The notes: generated from the letters alone by a model not told the origin. A DNA stretch of 64,000 bases from Bog-473 sp963725895 (GCA_963725895.1 CAVSAJ010000001.1:2108001-2172000), one strand, 5' to 3'; numbered from the stretch's first letter, positions 55,336 to 63,113 are shown. Translations and numbers: made by a program.

Positions 55336-55988
55336 ACCCGATCGACGAGCTCATCGAGCGACACCGAGAGCTCGGGCCGATCGAGGCGTCCATCTGGGCC
55401 GCCTTCGAACTCCTGTCGCGATGCCTGCGTGGGGGCCTGACCGTGTACACCTGCGGGAACGGTGGAAGCGCATCGGATGCGGAGCACATCGTCAGCGAGC
55501 TCATGAAGGGGATGGTCCGTCGACGCCCCGTCTCGGCGACCGAGCGTGAGAGCCTGCGGCAGGCCACGCCGCCTCACCTGGACGTAGACGCCGACGACCT
55601 TGCGGACCGGCTGGACGGCGCCCTCCGCGCCGTCTGCCTCTCGAGCCAGAACAGCCTCCTCACGGCCGTCGCCAACGATCTCGGACCTCACATGGGGTTC
55701 GCACAGCAGGTCTTCGGCTATGGCCGGCCGGGTGACGTGCTCTGGGCCATCTCGACATCCGGGCAATCCCGGAACGCCGTCCTGGCGGCTCTTGCCGCCC
55801 GGGCGCGCGCCATGTCTGTCTTAGCCATGACTGGCGAGGAAGGCCAACCGCTCGGTGATCTCGCCACGGTGTGGATCAAGGTGCCGGCCCGCGACGTCGG
55901 TGCTGCCCAGGAATTGCATTTGCCCATTTACCACACGCTGTGCCGCGCCCTCGAGGAAAGCTGCTTTCCATCCCCGGGGGGAAGATGA
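55332..55988 (+). CDS. SIS-domain phosphoheptose isomerase-like protein (GmhA type)
   Basis: A 218-residue sugar isomerase domain protein. YTCGNGGSASDAEHIVSELMKGM is the GmhA signature loop, SSQNSLLTAVANDLG follows and ISTSGQSRNAVLAAL is the SIS phosphate loop. GmhA interconverts sedoheptulose-7-P and heptose-7-P; related proteins handle other sugar phosphates. A zinc-ligand His/Glu pair (ELHLPIYHTLC) is visible near the C-terminus. Its GTG start overlaps the GH38 stop, so it is coupled to mannosidase, which may point to a glycan-derived sugar phosphate. Confidence 0.85.
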   Translation: MNPIDELIERHRELGPIEASIWAAFELLSRCLRGGLTVYTCGNGGSASDAEHIVSELMKGMVRRRPVSATERESLRQATPPHLDVDADDLADRLDGALRAVCLSSQNSLLTAVANDLGPHMGFAQQVFGYGRPGDVLWAISTSGQSRNAVLAALAARARAMSVLAMTGEEGQPLGDLATVWIKVPARDVGAAQELHLPIYHTLCRALEESCFPSPGGR

Positions 55989-56344
55989 CCGCAGGATGAC
56001 CCGTTCAGAAACGGCTCGGCGGAACTCCCTCGCATATCGCTTTGGCATGGACTACCACCTGGTAGCTCACGACCAAACTCTTATAACACCGGTCCCCGAA
56101 AAGAGGGCTCAAGGTCATTTTGCAGCCCCAACGGTGTGCAGCCCCAACGGTGTCTGCCCCAACGGGATTCGAACCCGTGTCGCCATCTTGAGAGAGCGGC
56201 CAGGAATGTCCAGCAGGTCCGCTCCAGTGCCATCCTGCCTGGTCATTGCCCTACATGCATCCAGGGGTTCTGCCCCTGTCCGGCCAATCGGACGGAATGG
56301 ATGGGCAAACGGATGGGCAGTGGGATCCCGAAATCCACACCGTC
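55989..56344. other. 356-bp non-coding region between island blocks
   Basis: No gene is seen. It contains attachment-like module 2 (56052-56195), including two tandem 16-bp copies of GCAGCCCCAACGGTGT at 56122-56153 derived from the tRNA end. The 56196-56344 part is GC-rich filler with short words shared with the corresponding part of module 1. Confidence 0.7.
56052..56195 (-). mobile_element. Attachment-like module 2: palindrome, conserved box and tRNA-Glu 3' fragment
   Basis: The palindrome CTACCA-CC-TGGTAG (56052-56065) abuts a 22-bp box at 56066-56087 that matches the box of module 1 at 21 of 22 positions. After the 16-bp tandem repeats, 56156-56195 copies the tRNA-Glu 3' half (one change in about 37 bases from the intact gene) and stops in the anticodon loop. 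It would be the left end of the 4-kb block whose right end is the intact tRNA-Glu. Confidence 0.72.
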
Positions 56345-58747
56345 CTACGGACGGAGCTCCGGCGAATCCGCCGTCTTCACCTTGCTCCGGCGTCGCGCCG
56401 TCTTGTCGAGCGGAAAACCCAGCGAGGCATAGGCCGGGAGACGCTTCGCCTGCATCCGAGCCAACACGGGAACGTTGATGTCGACGTAGTCGTGCACCTC
56501 GACTCGCGATTTTCCCGGCGTAGGCCGAAGAACCCGCCCCACGTACTGAACTATGCGGCCCTTGAATGCCAAGGGAAACGCGAGGAACAACGTGTCGAGC
56601 TGCGGAAGGTCGAATCCCTCCCCCAAAAAGCTTCCAGTCGCCAGTAGAGCGAGGCCACCAGAAGAGGCCTGTGCCTCCATCTCGGCCGAGGCGTTCGCCC
56701 GTGCCTTCTTACCCATTCCGCCTCGCATCACGATCGCCTGGATCCCGAGACGTTGGAGTTCCCCAGAGAGTGCTTCGAGGTGCTCGGTCCACTGCGTTAG
56801 AACGAGGCAATTTCGCCCGACCTCAATGGCCGCAGCGATGTCACCGCAAATCTGCCGCGAACGCTCCCCATCTTCGACGACTTCCCGGAATACGGCTTGA
56901 ATGCCTAGCTCCTCGCCACCCGACTGTTCATGGCCGGTGGTGTGCGTAACAAGTACCCGCTCAACCCGGAGATGCTCATCGTGGTCCGGCGTCATCCGGT
57001 ATCGCTCTGCTCCGCAATACATCGTGATGAGCTTTTCGAGATGATCCCGCCGGTAGGGAGTCGCTGTCAGACCGAGCCAGTATCGAACTGGCATGTCACG
57101 CACAACGCGCTCGAAAGTAACCGCGGGAACGTGATGGCATTCATCGACAACAACGAGCCCGTACGCCTTGGCGATTTCGCCCAGATCGTCCCGACGAGCG
57201 AGGCTTTGTGCCATCGCGATATCGATGGCGCCTTTCGCCTTGTTGCGGCCGCCGCCAAACTGACCAATCTCTTTGGTGGCCATCCGGAGGTGTTCGCCGA
57301 GACGTTCTCGCCACTGCTCGACAAGGGGCTGCCGATCGACCACTATGAGCGTGGGGAGCCGGCGGTGGGCGATGACTCCGCAGGCGATCACGGTCTTGCC
57401 TGAACCTGGAGGCGCCACGAGTACACCAAGACGATGCGGCACCAGCGCGTCCAGTGCACTCTGCTGACGGTCCGTGAGAGAGGCCCGCAGGGAGATATCG
57501 ACTGACGTAGGCGACGAGCATGCGTCGGTTACTTCGAGATTGCTACCGGCCTCTCCGACCATGCGGGCGGCCTGGTCCGCAATTCCGCGTGGGAGCAAGA
57601 GCTGATCGATGGTCTCTCGATAGCACCGTAGGAAGCGCGGCGTGTTCCACGTGGAGAAGCGGAGCCTTTCCTTTTCGTAGTAATCCGGATTGTGCAAAGA
57701 GGCCAGATGCTTGAGCGTGGCTACGAGCGCCGGGGGCACGCCAATGCGGTCAATGGCCAGCATGGCGCCTGAAACGGCCCGGATCACTTTCGGCGGCTTC
57801 TGATGTGCTTCGCGCGCCAGCGGGCGTCGGTACTTTGTGTCATCTGGTCCGGCTACAACGGGCGACAGCGTCTTCTCCAGCGCAGCCACGGCTTCGGGAG
57901 ATATGCGAGGAATCGACGCCAGGAACTCCCACTGGTCCTCGTAGGGCTCGAGGCTGGCCGGGACGAGAAAGACGGTGTTCCCTTGTCGCCGGCACGCTCC
58001 CTGGAGCGGGAGAGCAATCAGGTTCCCGAAGGATCCCTTCGGGACGAAGTCCTGGGTGGGGAAAAGTCGGTCGTAACTCGAGAGATCGAGCTCGGATCGG
58101 ACCTCCATTGCCTGACGGAGGATGTGCACTCCCAGGCGTCGAGCAGTAGCAGCCGGTATAGGTCCTGAGAAGAATGTCCAGGTGTGTGCCCCTTCGCCAG
58201 AGCTGGATCGCTCGAGCGCGACGGGAACGCCTATGGCGGCAGCGGCGTCGAGATAGGCCAGCGCATCGAGCACCCAACCGGTTCCGTCGAAATCACAGGC
58301 CAAGAGTCGACATTCGTCGCCTCGCCGCAGCGGGTAGAGCCCGAGGTGACTCTCACCAGCGAGGTGCGATTCCACAACCCCTTCATCGAGCGGCAGGTAC
58401 GTGCGACCCGGTTTCTTCGCGTTCGCCCAGCCACCCTCGACAGCCGGGCTCCAGCCCCTCTTCCCCGTCCTCGCGCTCTCCCATCGGAGGGCGTACACGT
58501 CCTCGCGTCCCGCGAACCGAGAGCGGAAGAGGGCGATCTTGGCGTCAGCCGGTGAGTTCCCGCTGATTTCGCCTGTGAGCTCCACATGATCCGAGTCAGC
58601 GAACAGCGTCGGTTCCCAAGGTTGGGTGACCTGGTGGCGGCTCGCTTGATCAAGGCCGAGCAGCGATCTCAGGCGCTGGTTTTCAGATCGGAGCGCATGG
58701 ATCTCGTCGATCAGTGCATCGTTTCCAGGAGGTTCCAGGTCGTGCAT
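56345..58747 (-). CDS. TOTE-type AEP primase-SF2 helicase
   Basis: An 800-residue fusion. A short coiled coil (ALIDEIHALRSENQRLRSLL, residues 11-30) leads. Residues about 68-260 are the archaeo-eukaryotic primase-like domain seen in TOTE conflict proteins: FRSRFAGREDVYALRWE, the catalytic DFD at 152-154 and SSGEGAHTW (His188). Residues about 425-790 form an XPB/ERCC3-like SF2 helicase: Walker A APPGSGKT (445-452), DECH (535-538), TATP (561-564) and the late QYVGRVLRP. Such proteins are viewed as conflict/defence effectors. It is the only large gene of the 4-kb block and is divergent from the nucleotidyltransferase/HEPN pair. Confidence 0.88.
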   Translation of the reverse strand: MHDLEPPGNDALIDEIHALRSENQRLRSLLGLDQASRHQVTQPWEPTLFADSDHVELTGEISGNSPADAKIALFRSRFAGREDVYALRWESARTGKRGWSPAVEGGWANAKKPGRTYLPLDEGVVESHLAGESHLGLYPLRRGDECRLLACDFDGTGWVLDALAYLDAAAAIGVPVALERSSSGEGAHTWTFFSGPIPAATARRLGVHILRQAMEVRSELDLSSYDRLFPTQDFVPKGSFGNLIALPLQGACRRQGNTVFLVPASLEPYEDQWEFLASIPRISPEAVAALEKTLSPVVAGPDDTKYRRPLAREAHQKPPKVIRAVSGAMLAIDRIGVPPALVATLKHLASLHNPDYYEKERLRFSTWNTPRFLRCYRETIDQLLLPRGIADQAARMVGEAGSNLEVTDACSSPTSVDISLRASLTDRQQSALDALVPHRLGVLVAPPGSGKTVIACGVIAHRRLPTLIVVDRQPLVEQWRERLGEHLRMATKEIGQFGGGRNKAKGAIDIAMAQSLARRDDLGEIAKAYGLVVVDECHHVPAVTFERVVRDMPVRYWLGLTATPYRRDHLEKLITMYCGAERYRMTPDHDEHLRVERVLVTHTTGHEQSGGEELGIQAVFREVVEDGERSRQICGDIAAAIEVGRNCLVLTQWTEHLEALSGELQRLGIQAIVMRGGMGKKARANASAEMEAQASSGGLALLATGSFLGEGFDLPQLDTLFLAFPLAFKGRIVQYVGRVLRPTPGKSRVEVHDYVDINVPVLARMQAKRLPAYASLGFPLDKTARRRSKVKTADSPELRP

Positions 58748-58844
58748 CGACAGCTGCTCCGGGGGTCGCGGTCAGCTGGGCTTTTGAGGCGGCTGATCCA
58801 GCCGCCGGAATGCGGTCCCAAGTACCAGGGCGGACGTTATTTCG

Positions 58845-58901
58845 TAGCATGTGCGATATTTCATACGAGGTGCGCTATAGTGTACGACGTGCGATATTTC
58901 A
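58845..58901. promoter_or_regulatory. Three phased 19-bp direct repeats in the divergent promoter
   Basis: Three head-to-tail units of exactly 19 bp (58845-58863, 58864-58882, 58883-58901) follow the pattern TACGA-GTGCGATATTTCA with variation mainly in the middle unit, which contains TATAGT, a -10-like box. They lie 23 bp upstream of the nucleotidyltransferase ATG and about 100 bp from the helicase ATG. They stand out as AT-richer than the surrounding DNA. They look like a cooperative operator, perhaps for the wHTH of the adjacent protein. Confidence 0.75.
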
Positions 58902-58923
58902 CAAGATGGGGATTTAGGACCTA

Positions 58924-59511
58924 ATGGACGTCAGTAGTCCCATTTCTAGCGTGATACCCAGCCTCGACGGCCACGTCTACGCCGCCCTGAGTTCGACCAA
59001 CGGCCCAATGACATTGGGAGCGGTGCATCGACTCACCGAAGGGGCCTCCAAGAGCGGCGTCCGGACCGTATTGCTGCGAATGGTCGCCTCCGGACTCGTA
59101 GACCTCGTCCCCGGCGGCTATCGGCTGAACCGAGAGCATCTTGCAGCCGGACCTATCGAGGCCCTCGCATCCCTCTATGGCGAGTTGACCGGACGCATTC
59201 GGGCCGAGGTCAACTCTTGGCAACCGAAGCCGCTACTGGTCGGCCTCTACGGATCGGCGGCGCGCCGGGACGGAGATGAGGCGAGCGACATCGACCTACT
59301 GATCGTCGGAGATGTCGAGAACCTTGGCGATGCGGCAATGCACCTCGCCCACCTCATCGGACGTTGGACCGGCAATCCGGCTCAAGTTGTCCTAAAGAGC
59401 CCAGCAGAGATCGGGCGCTTGCGACGCGCCGAGGAGCCAATCGTGAGGAGCTGGGAGCAGGACCTTGTGGAGATCAGCGGGAACCGCTCAGCACTGGCAA
59501 GGGCATCGTGA
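58924..59511 (+). CDS. wHTH-nucleotidyltransferase (MNT-like antitoxin)
   Basis: A 195-residue protein. Residues about 10-75 form a winged-helix-like DNA-binding domain (MTLGAVHRLTEGASKSGVRTVLLRMVASGLVDLVPGGY). Residues 100-190 are a minimal nucleotidyltransferase: GS at 110-111 in LYGSAARRDGDEASDIDLLI, with the Asp pair 122/124. In MNT-HEPN systems the nucleotidyltransferase AMPylates and neutralises the HEPN RNase; here it also carries a DNA-binding domain. Its TGA overlaps the GTG of the next gene as GTGA. It lies behind the three 19-bp repeats. Confidence 0.85.
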   Translation: MDVSSPISSVIPSLDGHVYAALSSTNGPMTLGAVHRLTEGASKSGVRTVLLRMVASGLVDLVPGGYRLNREHLAAGPIEALASLYGELTGRIRAEVNSWQPKPLLVGLYGSAARRDGDEASDIDLLIVGDVENLGDAAMHLAHLIGRWTGNPAQVVLKSPAEIGRLRRAEEPIVRSWEQDLVEISGNRSALARAS

Positions 59512-59915
59512 CCCCTCGAATACAAACGTGCGGCAGGCCAGAGGCGCAGACGCGACTCGAGCAAGCCGAGGCCTTCGTACTCGCGGCCGAACTCGTTCTT
59601 GAGGACACAACGGCAGTGGCTAATTCCGGCGTGGCAGCCGCCCTGGCGATCCTGGCCGGCATTGCAGCATCAGACGCCGCTTGCTGCGCCCGCCTTCGCA
59701 AACGAGCGCGTGGACAAGCTCACGACGAAGCCGTCGCTCTTCTGGAGACCGTGGAGCCGGGCGGGGCGGAAATGGCGAAAGACCTCAAGAGACTGCTGCA
59801 GAAGAAAGACTCGGCCAGTTATGGCGTCTCGTTTTTCGCTCTTGGAGAGGCGCAGGATCTCGTTGGATGGGCCAGGAGGCTGATCGGGCGTGCGCGAACG
59901 GCTGTAGAGGCCTAA
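59508..59915 (+). CDS. HEPN-like protein paired with the nucleotidyltransferase
   Basis: A 135-residue all-alpha protein starting at the coupled GTG at 59508. NSGVAAALAILAGIAASDAACC is a helix typical of HEPN-type proteins, and RARGQAH gives the candidate Rx4-6H RNase motif (Arg66 and His72). The C-terminal helices GVSFFALGEAQDLVGWARRLIGRAR complete the bundle. I associate this pattern with small actinobacterial HEPN proteins next to nucleotidyltransferases. It is the likely toxin of a type VII-like (MNT-HEPN) pair. The catalytic assignment is inferred from motif spacing. Confidence 0.75.
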   Translation: MTPRIQTCGRPEAQTRLEQAEAFVLAAELVLEDTTAVANSGVAAALAILAGIAASDAACCARLRKRARGQAHDEAVALLETVEPGGAEMAKDLKRLLQKKDSASYGVSFFALGEAQDLVGWARRLIGRARTAVEA

Positions 59916-60117
59916 CCGATGCTGAACCGCGGATCCCGACCGCGACTGTCGCAGATGTCGCCACCCTTTCACGGTAGCGACGCACGTCTTGGCATCGTGC
60001 ATGTCATCAGCGGCTGATGACATGCCTGGCCCAGCAATTCAGGGCTAAGAAGGACAACTCGATGGGCACCGTCGAACAAAGCCGAGAGTTCCAACTCGCT
60101 GACCAGGAATTCTGAAG

Positions 60118-60190
60118 CAGCCCCAACGGGATTCGAACCCGTGTCGCCACCTTGAGAGGGTGGTGTCCTAGGCCTCTAGACGATGGGGCC
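60118..60190 (-). tRNA. tRNA-Glu (anticodon CTC)
   Basis: The 73-nt cloverleaf has acceptor GGCCCCA paired with TGGGGCT, a D arm with AGAGGCCTAGGA, the anticodon loop CCTCTCA (CTC) in an ACCAC/GTGG stem, and the T arm ACGGG-TTCGAAT-CCCGT. CCA is not encoded. Its 3' end points left, towards the island, and partial copies occur at 56156 and 45024. It is therefore the likely attB site. Confidence 0.95.
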
Positions 60191-60228
60191 GAGCGGAGGC
60201 CTCCAGCGTGCGCCGGAGTCCGCCGGTG

Positions 60229-60300
60229 CTCGGGGGGAAGGACTCGAACCCTCAATAACTGGACCAGAACCAGTCGTGTTGCCGATTACACCACCCCCGA
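60229..60300 (-). tRNA. tRNA-Gln (anticodon CTG)
   Basis: The 72-nt cloverleaf has acceptor TCGGGGG paired with CCCCCGA, a D loop with GTGTAATCGGCAACAC, the anticodon loop TTCTGGT (CTG) in an ACTGG/CCAGT stem, and the T arm GGGTTCGAGTCC. The tRNA-Glu lies 38 nt downstream on the same strand, so the two may be co-transcribed. Confidence 0.95.
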
Positions 60301-60465
60301 ATGGGTGGACGTTCAGATTAGCCGAGCGTTCCCAGGCGGCTGCTCTCCTCCGTGCCGCTCTGCTCCGTGCCGCGAGATGGGGCGCGTTGAACGACAACCC
60401 TCCCGGTGGAATGATTCCGCGCCCGGCAATCCCCGGGAGACGAGACGGGTTCGGAGGTCCTGGCC

Positions 60466-60960
60466 ATGCAGCGGAGGTGGGCAGCCGCAGTGGTTTTGGG
60501 CGTTCTCGCGGCAGGAACTGGGGGCGTCGCTCTGGGCGGTTGGACTGACGCGAGTGCCTCGTCCGTCACGGTCAGGGTCACCCCGAGCTCGGGGCTGGTG
60601 AGCGGGCAGACGGTCACCATCTCGGGCAGGGGTCTGGTGCACTCCTATCGCGGCGCGACGCAGACCTGGTTCGTCACCGAGTGCACGGGCTCGGTGCAAG
60701 GACGGATGAACCCGTCCACCGACGCGTCCCACTGCGACATCACGAACGCCAAGTCCATTCGGGTGGGCCGGAACGGCACCTTCACGGCTCGCTACAGAAT
60801 CGTCACCGGGATCATCGGTGACGGATACTGCGGAACGACAGGCCACCTGACGTGCGTCATCGGGGTCGGCACGGCGGATGGCCTCGGCACCGTCGTCCGC
60901 ATCGCCTTCAAGAATCCCGCTGCGCCGGCATCTGTGAGCTCCACCACCACGACACGTTGA
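60466..60960 (+). CDS. Secreted neocarzinostatin-fold protein
   Basis: A 164-residue protein with an N-terminal signal/anchor (WAAAVVLGVLAAGTGGVAL). The mature domain SVTVRVTPSSGLVSGQTVTISGRGL is the opening of the neocarzinostatin Ig-like fold, and its Cys (TECTGS, HCDI, GYCGTTGHLTCVIG) fit two disulfides. True neocarzinostatins bind enediyne chromophores; actinobacterial relatives of this length are mostly uncharacterised. The end is a Thr/Ser tail (SVSSTTTTR). GGAGG lies 8 nt upstream of the ATG. It is just outside the tRNA island. Confidence 0.8.
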   Translation: MQRRWAAAVVLGVLAAGTGGVALGGWTDASASSVTVRVTPSSGLVSGQTVTISGRGLVHSYRGATQTWFVTECTGSVQGRMNPSTDASHCDITNAKSIRVGRNGTFTARYRIVTGIIGDGYCGTTGHLTCVIGVGTADGLGTVVRIAFKNPAAPASVSSTTTTR

Positions 60961-60984
60961 GCCGAGCACCGGTTCCATCAGGAA

Positions 60985-61605
60985 CTAGGCGTCGTGCAGC
61001 CACTCCAGGTGGTTGAAGCCGATCACGCGCCCAAACCCGACGCCAACCGCCTCCTTCACGAAGTAAGGCACCGTCGACCAGCCTGAGATGGGCGAGGACT
61101 GTGTCGGGGTCGGGGACGGGGAAAGGGAGAAGTCCGACGCAATGGCCATGGAACGGTCCTCATGGAACGGATCGGTCGTGACCAGCACCACTCGCACCTT
61201 GTGTGCTTGGAGTGCGGCCACAGCATCCTCGATGTTCTCGTAGGTGTCATTGCCGCCGGCCTCGAGGAGCGCCGTCGAGGGCACGCCCTTCTTCTCGAGG
61301 TACGCCGCCCCGGACTCGGACTCGGTGCATTTGTCGCCTGGTTGCTTGCCCCCCGTCAACATGATGAGGTGCGCGTAGCCCTGCTGGTAGAGGGTGAGTG
61401 CCTGGTCGAGCCGCGCCTGGAGGTCCGGGGATGGCACGCAGTCGTACTGCGCAGCGCCCATGACCAAGATCGCACCGGCTGGACGCGGGTCGTAGTGGCG
61501 TGAGGTGAGCCACACCTGCACCAGGGTGACGCCGAAGTAGAGGACGATCGCGGCGACCAGGAGGGCGCCGATGCGGAGCGCCCAGCGAAGCGGTGCCAGG
61601 AGCAT
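60985..61605 (-). CDS. YdcF-family (DUF218) membrane protein
   Basis: A 206-residue DUF218 protein. One N-terminal TM (LRIGALLVAAIVLYFGVTLV) precedes the soluble domain. AGAILVMGAAQYDCVPSPDLQARLDQALTLYQQG, LIMLTGGK and VVLVTTDPFHEDRSMAIA are the conserved family segments. Relatives bind SAM-like or polyprenyl-linked ligands and some act in envelope glycan metabolism; the role here is open. The ATG overlaps the gltX stop as TGATG, so it is translated with the synthetase. Confidence 0.88.
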   Translation of the reverse strand: MLLAPLRWALRIGALLVAAIVLYFGVTLVQVWLTSRHYDPRPAGAILVMGAAQYDCVPSPDLQARLDQALTLYQQGYAHLIMLTGGKQPGDKCTESESGAAYLEKKGVPSTALLEAGGNDTYENIEDAVAALQAHKVRVVLVTTDPFHEDRSMAIASDFSLSPSPTPTQSSPISGWSTVPYFVKEAVGVGFGRVIGFNHLEWLHDA

Positions 61606-63113
61606 CAAGCGGCAGGCTCGAGGCGGGAGAGGGCGGCGGCGATGCGCCGGCGCGTCTCGACGCGCCCGAGCACGCAGAGCGAGTCGAAGAGCGGCAGGCC
61701 CCGCGTCCGGCCCATGACAGCCACCCGGATGGGGGCTTGGGCCTTGGCCAGCTTGCGCCCGGCCGCCTCGGCCAGGTCAAGAGTGACCTGGTGCAACGAC
61801 GCCGGGTCCCAGGGGCACGTCTCGTACGCCGCCAGCGCGTCGGCCAGGATCCGCGGGGCCAGCTCGTCCCCCGCGACCGCCTTCTGCCAGCTGTCCGGGT
61901 CGTCGGGCGCGTCGGCCAAGAAGAGGAAGTCCACGAGGTCGGGCACCTCGCCGAGGACCGAGACCCGCTCTTGGGTCACTGCGGCCAGCGCGCTGAAGAC
62001 GCCGAGATCGAAGCGCGCGGGATCCCAGGGGGGCGGCTCGGTGGCGGGCGCACCCGTGTCGGGGTCGCGCCACGAACCGGGGGCCCACTCCCCCGGCACC
62101 GGGTCGACCCATGGTCGAGCCGCGGCCACGAAGTCGTCCACCGCCAGCGCTCGGATGTACACACCATCAACGTGCGCGAGCTTCTTGACGTCGAAGAACG
62201 CTGGCGAGCGCTGCACATCTTCGAGGCGGAAGCGCTCGACCAGCACGTCGAGCGGGACGATCTCCTCGTCGCCGGGGCTCCAGCCCAGGAGGGCGAGATA
62301 GTTGCGGAACGCCGCAGGAAGGTACCCCTGCTCCCGGTACATCTCGACTGCCACCGGGTCGCGGCGCTTCGACAGCTTCTTTCCCGCCTCGTTCACGAGC
62401 AGCGGCAGGTGGGCGTACGCGGGCAGGCTCAGGTCCGCGCCCTCGGCCCCGTTGAGGGCGTCCCACAGCAGGATCTGGCGCGGCGTGGTCGGCAGCTGGT
62501 CCTCACCCCGGATCACGTGGCTGATGGCCATCGTGCGGTCGTCGACCGCGTTGGCCAGCACGAACAGCGGCTTGCCGTTCCCCTTCACGCAGATGAAATC
62601 TTCGAGAGCGCGCAACGGGAACTCGACCTCGCCCCGCACCAGGTCGTCGACGCGCACGACACCCTCGTCGGGCGTGCGGAAGCGCAGAGCGCGCCCCTCA
62701 CCACGCGGCAGGCCGAGATCGCGGCAGTGCCCGTCGTAGCCCGGTGTCGGGTCGCCGGCGGCGGCCCGGGCCCTGGTCCGCGCGTCAATCTCCTCCCGGG
62801 TGCAACCGCAGGCGTAGAGCGCGCCGCTTGCCCACAAGGCCTCGATGGCGGCCGCGTGCGGCTCCTCCTGCGCCGACTGGAAGTAGGGGCCCTCGTCGGG
62901 GTCCATGCCGAGCCAGCTCAACGCCGCGATGATCCCCCCAGTCCACTCCGGGCGGTTGCGCTCCTCGTCGGTGTCCTCGATACGGAGGATGAACGTGCCC
63001 TCCTGCTGTCGCACGAAGAGCCAGTTGAAGAGCGCGGCCCGTGCGCTCCCCACGTGGAAGTACCCGGTGGGCGACGGGGCGAAGCGCGCTCGCGGCGGTG
63101 TCGTGGGTGTCAG
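61605..63113 (-). CDS. gltX: Glutamyl-tRNA synthetase
   Basis: A 502-residue class Ib synthetase that charges tRNA-Glu. The HIGH-like motif is FAPSPTGYFHVGSARAAL, the Zn-like Cys region lies near CGCTREE, and the KMSKS counterpart is KKLSKRRDP. The size is normal (about 490). No ATG/GTG/TTG lies near the natural N-terminus; the only start-like codon is CTG at 63113, overlapping the ferredoxin stop as CTGA (LTPTTPPRARFAPSPTG). Upstream in-frame starts would bury the gene in the ferredoxin. The actual start is uncertain. Confidence 0.93.
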   Translation of the reverse strand: MTPTTPPRARFAPSPTGYFHVGSARAALFNWLFVRQQEGTFILRIEDTDEERNRPEWTGGIIAALSWLGMDPDEGPYFQSAQEEPHAAAIEALWASGALYACGCTREEIDARTRARAAAGDPTPGYDGHCRDLGLPRGEGRALRFRTPDEGVVRVDDLVRGEVEFPLRALEDFICVKGNGKPLFVLANAVDDRTMAISHVIRGEDQLPTTPRQILLWDALNGAEGADLSLPAYAHLPLLVNEAGKKLSKRRDPVAVEMYREQGYLPAAFRNYLALLGWSPGDEEIVPLDVLVERFRLEDVQRSPAFFDVKKLAHVDGVYIRALAVDDFVAAARPWVDPVPGEWAPGSWRDPDTGAPATEPPPWDPARFDLGVFSALAAVTQERVSVLGEVPDLVDFLFLADAPDDPDSWQKAVAGDELAPRILADALAAYETCPWDPASLHQVTLDLAEAAGRKLAKAQAPIRVAVMGRTRGLPLFDSLCVLGRVETRRRIAAALSRLEPAA

